A DNA stretch of 8,509 nucleotides from Pseudomonadota bacterium (lineage in GTDB: Bacteria; Pseudomonadota; Gammaproteobacteria; Acidiferrobacterales; UBA6901): NCBI GenBank assembly GCA_021783175.1, contig JAJXUF010000134.1, forward strand, positions 1 to 8,509, given 5' to 3'. The notes under the pieces were generated by a model, which did no database searches, was not told the origin of the DNA, and worked only from the letters and a program-made list of their open reading frames with translations. This document shows, one piece after another, positions 5,281 through 8,509 of the stretch. Positions within the stretch are counted from its first letter, which is position 1. Each line of letters begins with the position of its first letter. The translations under genes were made by a program, and so were the position numbers.

Positions 5281-5304
5281 TCGCCCCGATATAAAAGGGG
5301 GCGA
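5281..5304. other. Inverted repeat in the leader of the Sel1 gene
   Basis: TCGCCCC (5281-5287) and GGGGCGA (5298-5304) form a perfect seven-pair stem around a 10-nt AT-rich loop, GATATAAAAG. It follows the C11 tract by 13 bp and would lie at the start of the leader transcript if the upstream promoter is used. It could be an operator or a leader hairpin. The loop contains TATAAA, a possible alternative -10 without a -35. Confidence 0.4.
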
Positions 5305-5364
5305 GATGTTCAAGATAGAAGTTTTACAAATACAACAACAAATACATTTTCAGGGGATGAACCA

Positions 5365-5385
5365 ATGTCATTCGCGTCTATTTAA
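5365..5385 (+). other. Possible upstream mini-ORF (MSFASI) in frame with the Sel1 gene
   Basis: ATG 5365 has a good ribosome site, AGGGG (5352-5356), 8 nt upstream, and reads six codons to TAA (5383-5385). It is in the same frame as the GTG start at 5404. It may be a leader peptide coupling translation to the main gene, or the remnant of an original N-terminus cut by a nonsense change. The main gene has its own ribosome site, so a truncation is not required. Confidence 0.3.
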
Positions 5386-5403
5386 ACATTAAGGAACGTA
5401 ATC

Positions 5404-6438
5404 GTGGCAAATGAAATCGATCAACTGATACGTGAAAAGCGGTTGTATTTTGTGGGTGATAAGCTACCGTCTGATTTTTATGAAGCCGTGCGTTTATGGC
5501 TACCTTTGGCGGAGGCAGGTGACCCTAAGGCTCAATACAATATTGCCCGTTGTTACCATAATGGCGATGGCGTTGATAAAGATAGCCGCAAGGCGTTCGA
5601 GTTGTATATAAAGGCATCGAATCAGAGGGAGTCCCGCTCGTTCCATAATTTGTCACTGATGTATGAGGCAGGTGAGGCTTGCGAAAAGAACACCGCCAAA
5701 GCGCAGGAGATGATGGACAAGGCTGCGGAATTGGGAGAAGTGCGCGCTCTATGCAAACAAGCGGATGCAGCGTTCGCTCAACGCGATATTGAAAAGGCAA
5801 GGTCGCTATACAAGAAAGGAGCTGAACAAGGTCACAGCAGGTCGGAGATCGGCGTGATCGCATGTGATTTAAAACTGAGTGCGGAATACCAAGGCTACAA
5901 GGTAAGTGGCTATAGCTCTCGGATTGTAGAAGGATCAACGAGTACAACTTCACATTCCGCGCCTAGCGTTAAAATTTTGGTTTCCAATAAATCCTCTTGT
6001 GCCGTCAGAGTTAAATTTTTCATGGAAGAGGTTTCGCATGACGAAAAGAAACAGTACGGAACCAATGCATTTGATGTTGCCAAGAATGACACAGTCGGAC
6101 TCCAACATTTCCTAAATGTCACGCAGTCGCATTATGAAGAAAAATTGATTGGCATGGAGGTGAATGGTGAAGATTTCTCAATGGTTCCGGTTGTTCTGGC
6201 AGAGTGGGCAGACATTAGACCAACTTTCATTAGCTGGTTGTTAGTGACGATTATGACAACTGCGGCAGTCGCTGTTGCTATTCTGGCATTTGATCATCCA
6301 CATAATATGGATGGACTAATAATTTTGTTGATGATTTCGGCGGCCATTGCTTTTTTTCCGGCACTTATTATTAATGGACTGAAGCATAAGCTCGACACAA
6401 AAGGAAAACTGGCTAAGAGGTTGGCCTTCGTCAACTAA
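5404..6438 (+). CDS. Sel1-repeat protein with two C-terminal membrane segments, function unknown
   Basis: This 344-residue protein has no assigned role. Residues 22-143 form Sel1/TPR-like helical repeats; the clearest is 41-72, with AQYNIARCYHNGDGVDKD (43-60), followed by 77-110 and a more degenerate unit at 111-143. Such repeats bind proteins or peptidoglycan-linked partners. Residues about 165-265 are rich in Ser, Thr and Val, with alternating hydrophobic residues (VKILVSNKSS, then AVRVKFFMEEV), and look like a beta-sandwich domain I cannot name. Two hydrophobic segments (about 274-296 and 303-324) and a Lys/Arg-rich tail suggest a membrane hairpin with both ends in the cytoplasm. No signal peptide is seen. 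The start is GTG 5404 with AAGGA (5391-5395) 8 nt upstream. Base composition is visibly more AT-rich than patB or mfd, suggesting acquired DNA. Upstream lies the C11 promoter-like site; it is convergent with mfd. Confidence 0.8.
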   Translation: MANEIDQLIREKRLYFVGDKLPSDFYEAVRLWLPLAEAGDPKAQYNIARCYHNGDGVDKDSRKAFELYIKASNQRESRSFHNLSLMYEAGEACEKNTAKAQEMMDKAAELGEVRALCKQADAAFAQRDIEKARSLYKKGAEQGHSRSEIGVIACDLKLSAEYQGYKVSGYSSRIVEGSTSTTSHSAPSVKILVSNKSSCAVRVKFFMEEVSHDEKKQYGTNAFDVAKNDTVGLQHFLNVTQSHYEEKLIGMEVNGEDFSMVPVVLAEWADIRPTFISWLLVTIMTTAAVAVAILAFDHPHNMDGLIILLMISAAIAFFPALIINGLKHKLDTKGKLAKRLAFVN

Positions 6439-6462
6439 TTTATAGCGTCAATTTATAGCACG

Positions 6463-6546
6463 CGTAGGGCGCAATAACCAACGGGCATTGCGCCGCATGT
6501 TTCCTGAGGCATTCGGTGAAATGCGCTACGCTTATTGCACCCTACG
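6463..6546. repeat. 84-bp dispersed element with 15-bp terminal inverted repeats
   Basis: CGTAGGGCGCAATAA (6463-6477) and TTATTGCACCCTACG (6532-6546) are reverse complements at 14 of 15 positions. The interior also tends to fold, for example GGGCATTGCGC against ATGCGC further on. Units with CGTAGGGYGCAATAA ends are common intergenic repeats in proteobacteria. It fills almost all of the gap between two convergent genes, ending five bases before the mfd stop codon. It can fold into a long hairpin and may act as a transcript terminator for either gene, though no T-run is present. Confidence 0.75.
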
Positions 6547-6551
6547 AGGGG

Positions 6552-8509
6552 TTACTTCAACTCCCCAAAAAAATTCTTAACCGCCAGCACCCTCTGCTGC
6601 AAATCCCCATACTTCAATTCAATTCGCAGCTTGTCCTGCCCCGCCATCTTGATATGCCGCTTGCTCTGGATCAGGGTGATGACTTTCATCGGGTCGATGG
6701 GCGGGTTGGGTACGAACTGGATGACGATGGCTTCCGATGAGGCATCCACCTTGCTGATGCCTAGCGGCTTGGCGAGGATGCGCAGGCGGTGGCTGTCGAG
6801 CAGTGTCTGCGCGGGTTCGGGCAGCAGGCCGAAGCGGTCGATCAACTCCTGTTGCATGTCGTCCAGGTCTTCCGGCGTGTTGCAGTGCGCAAGGCGTTTG
6901 TAGATGACCAGGCGCTGGTGGATGTCGCCGCAGTAATCGTTGGGCAACAATGCTGGCGTATGCAGGTTGATCTCGGTGGTCACGCCAAGCGGATGCGCCA
7001 TGTCGGGTTCGTGGCCTTGCCTGAGTGAGGAAATGGCCGCGCTCAGCATGTCGTTGTAGAGCGAAAAGCCGATCTCCTGCATCTCGCCGCTCTGTGATTC
7101 ACCCAGCACTTCGCCCGCGCCGCGTATCTCGAGGTCATGCATTGCGAGAAAGAATCCTGACCCCAGTTGCTCCATCGCCTGGATCGCTTCCAGGCGTTTC
7201 TTCGCCTGTGCGGTGAGGCCGTCCATGCTGTCCACCAGGAGATAAGCATAGGCCTGATGGTGCGAACGCCCGACGCGGCCGCGCAACTGGTGCAACTGCG
7301 CGAGGCCGAAGCGGTCGGCGCGGTTCATGATGATGGTGTTGGCGGTGGGTACGTCGATGCCCGTTTCGATGATGGTGGAGCACAGCAGCACGTTGAAGCG
7401 CTGGTGGTGGAAGTCGCGCATCACCGCTTCCAGATCGCGTTCGCCCATCTGGCCATGCGCCACGCGGATGCGCGCTTCCGGCAGCAGCGTCTCCAGCTTC
7501 TCCAGCATGTTGTTAATGGTGTCGACTTCGTTGTGCAGGAAATACACCTGGCCGCCGCGCTTGAGTTCGCGCAGCACGGCCTCGCGGATGATGCCCTGGC
7601 TGAAGCCGCTGACGAAGGTTTTGATGGAAAGGCGGCGCTGCGGCGCGGTGGCGATCACCGAGAAATCGCGCAGGCCTTCCAGCGACATCGCCAGCGTGCG
7701 CGGGATGGGCGTGGCCGTGAGGGTGAGCACGTCCACCTCGGCGCGCAGCGCCTTCAGCTTTTCCTTCTGCTGCACACCGAAACGGTGCTCTTCGTCGAGG
7801 ATCACCAGGCCGAGGTTGTGGAACTTCACGTCCTTCTGGATCAGCTTGTGCGTGCCGATGACGATGTCCAGCTTGCCCTCGGCCAAGTCTTTCAGCGCTT
7901 GCGTCACTTCCTTGGCAGAGCGGAAGCGTGACAACTCGGCGATCTTGATCGGCCAGTCGGCGAACCTGTTCGAGAAGTTCTGGAAGTGCTGTTCCGCCAG
8001 CAGTGTGGTCGGCACCAGTACGGCGACCTGCTTGCCTTCCATAGCCGCGACGAAGGCAGCGCGCAATGCGACTTCGGTCTTGCCGAAGCCCACGTCGCCG
8101 CAGATGAGCCTGTCCATCGGCTTGCCGGATTGCAGGTCGAGCAGCACGGCTTCGATGGCGGCGGCCTGGTCGGCAGTCTCTTCAAAACCGAAACCGGCGG
8201 CGAACGCTTCGTAGTCGTGGTACTGCAGCTTGAAGGCATGGCCTTTGCGGATGGCGCGCTGGGCATAGATGTTCAGCAGCTCGGCAGCGGTGTCGCGCAC
8301 CTGTTGCATGGCGCGGCGTTTGGCTTTGTCCCAGGTGCCGCTGCCCAGCTTGTGCAAGGGAGCGGCTTCGGGCGCGCCGCCGCTATAGCGGCTGATGACA
8401 TGCAGTTGCGACACGGGCACATACAGTTTGTCGCTGCCTGCATATTCCAGCAGCAGGAATTCGTTCTCGCCTTCGCCGAGGTCGAGGTTCACCAGACCCT
8501 GATAACGCG
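6552..8509 (-). CDS. mfd: Transcription-repair coupling factor Mfd, C-terminal ~57% (runs off right edge)
   Basis: Mfd is a DNA translocase that frees RNA polymerase stalled at lesions and recruits UvrA for transcription-coupled repair. The 651 complete codons seen here (full-length E. coli Mfd is 1148 residues) begin inside the RNA polymerase interaction domain, RYQGLVNLDLGEGENEF, followed by LEYAGSDKLYVPVSQLHVIS. The RecG-like helicase lobes follow: Walker A GDVGFGKT (8099-8076), DEEH box (7796-7785), TATPIPRT (7718-7695) and motif VI GRVGRS (7280-7263). The C-terminal TRCF domain contains EINLHTPALLPNDY and HQRLVIYKRLA. The reading frame is open to the window edge, so the GTG at 8492 is only an internal codon. 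No frameshift or lost motif is seen, and the stop TAA is at 6554-6552. The N-terminal UvrB-like half lies outside. It shares strand with serB about 6.2 kb away. Confidence 0.97.
   Translation of the reverse strand, partial: RYQGLVNLDLGEGENEFLLLEYAGSDKLYVPVSQLHVISRYSGGAPEAAPLHKLGSGTWDKAKRRAMQQVRDTAAELLNIYAQRAIRKGHAFKLQYHDYEAFAAGFGFEETADQAAAIEAVLLDLQSGKPMDRLICGDVGFGKTEVALRAAFVAAMEGKQVAVLVPTTLLAEQHFQNFSNRFADWPIKIAELSRFRSAKEVTQALKDLAEGKLDIVIGTHKLIQKDVKFHNLGLVILDEEHRFGVQQKEKLKALRAEVDVLTLTATPIPRTLAMSLEGLRDFSVIATAPQRRLSIKTFVSGFSQGIIREAVLRELKRGGQVYFLHNEVDTINNMLEKLETLLPEARIRVAHGQMGERDLEAVMRDFHHQRFNVLLCSTIIETGIDVPTANTIIMNRADRFGLAQLHQLRGRVGRSHHQAYAYLLVDSMDGLTAQAKKRLEAIQAMEQLGSGFFLAMHDLEIRGAGEVLGESQSGEMQEIGFSLYNDMLSAAISSLRQGHEPDMAHPLGVTTEINLHTPALLPNDYCGDIHQRLVIYKRLAHCNTPEDLDDMQQELIDRFGLLPEPAQTLLDSHRLRILAKPLGISKVDASSEAIVIQFVPNPPIDPMKVITLIQSKRHIKMAGQDKLRIELKYGDLQQRVLAVKNFFGELK

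Noticed and set aside
7167..8214. Long plus-strand open frames (254 and 295 codons) opposite mfd
   Set aside because: These are low-complexity Arg/Ser/Ala-rich products from the complement of a GC-rich gene. Mfd is unmistakable in the minus frame.
1..8509. CRISPR array, tRNA or rRNA genes
   Set aside because: No regularly spaced direct repeats, cloverleaf-like segments or conserved rRNA stretches were seen on either strand.

Overview
The window looks like chromosomal DNA from a betaproteobacterium, most likely a freshwater or soil Nitrosomonadales/Gallionellaceae-type lineage. This rests on the short form of SerB, a periplasmic diheme DHC-type cytochrome c, a close match to the E. coli ytfH-qorB pair, and REP-like dispersed repeats between genes. 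The lineage is an inference from protein flavour, not from a marker gene.

Layout. Two housekeeping genes on the minus strand frame the window. The 5' (N-terminal) part of serB (phosphoserine phosphatase) runs off the left edge. The last ~650 codons of mfd (transcription-repair coupling factor) run off the right edge. Between them lie about 6.2 kb of smaller, mostly plus-strand genes: a secreted diheme cytochrome c (670-1125); a PatB/MalY-type PLP C-S lyase (1192-2349); a repeat-rich gap (2350-2726); a divergent pair of an HxlR/YtfH redox-type repressor (minus, 2727-3116) and NAD(P)H:quinone oxidoreductase QorB (plus, 3209-4057); a DUF433/DUF5615 toxin-antitoxin pair (4173-4744); a broken HigA-type antitoxin pseudogene (4881-~5185); and an AT-richer Sel1-repeat membrane protein of unknown role (5404-6438).

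How the parts work together. ytfH and qorB share a 92-bp intergenic region. It holds a perfect 13-bp palindrome that overlaps the predicted ytfH transcription start, as expected for a thiol-redox repressor controlling itself and a quinone reductase. The DUF433/DUF5615 genes overlap by 4 nt (ATGA), with a 15-bp palindrome between the candidate -35 and -10. The Sel1 gene is preceded by a consensus -35 followed by an 11-C tract that would lie in the promoter spacer. This is the arrangement of phase-variable promoters and is the most unusual signal here.

Repeats. Three dispersed repeat units were found. They are a hairpin just after the lyase gene (2371-2403), a pair of 28-bp REP-like units in exact inverted orientation (2532-2645), and an 84-bp element with near-perfect 15-bp terminal inverted repeats (6463-6546). 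All sit in the two gaps between convergent genes. No tRNA, rRNA, CRISPR array or complete insertion sequence was seen. Nothing here amounts to a clearly new multi-gene system. The best leads are the poly-C promoter with its Sel1 membrane protein, and the toxin-antitoxin cluster next to it.
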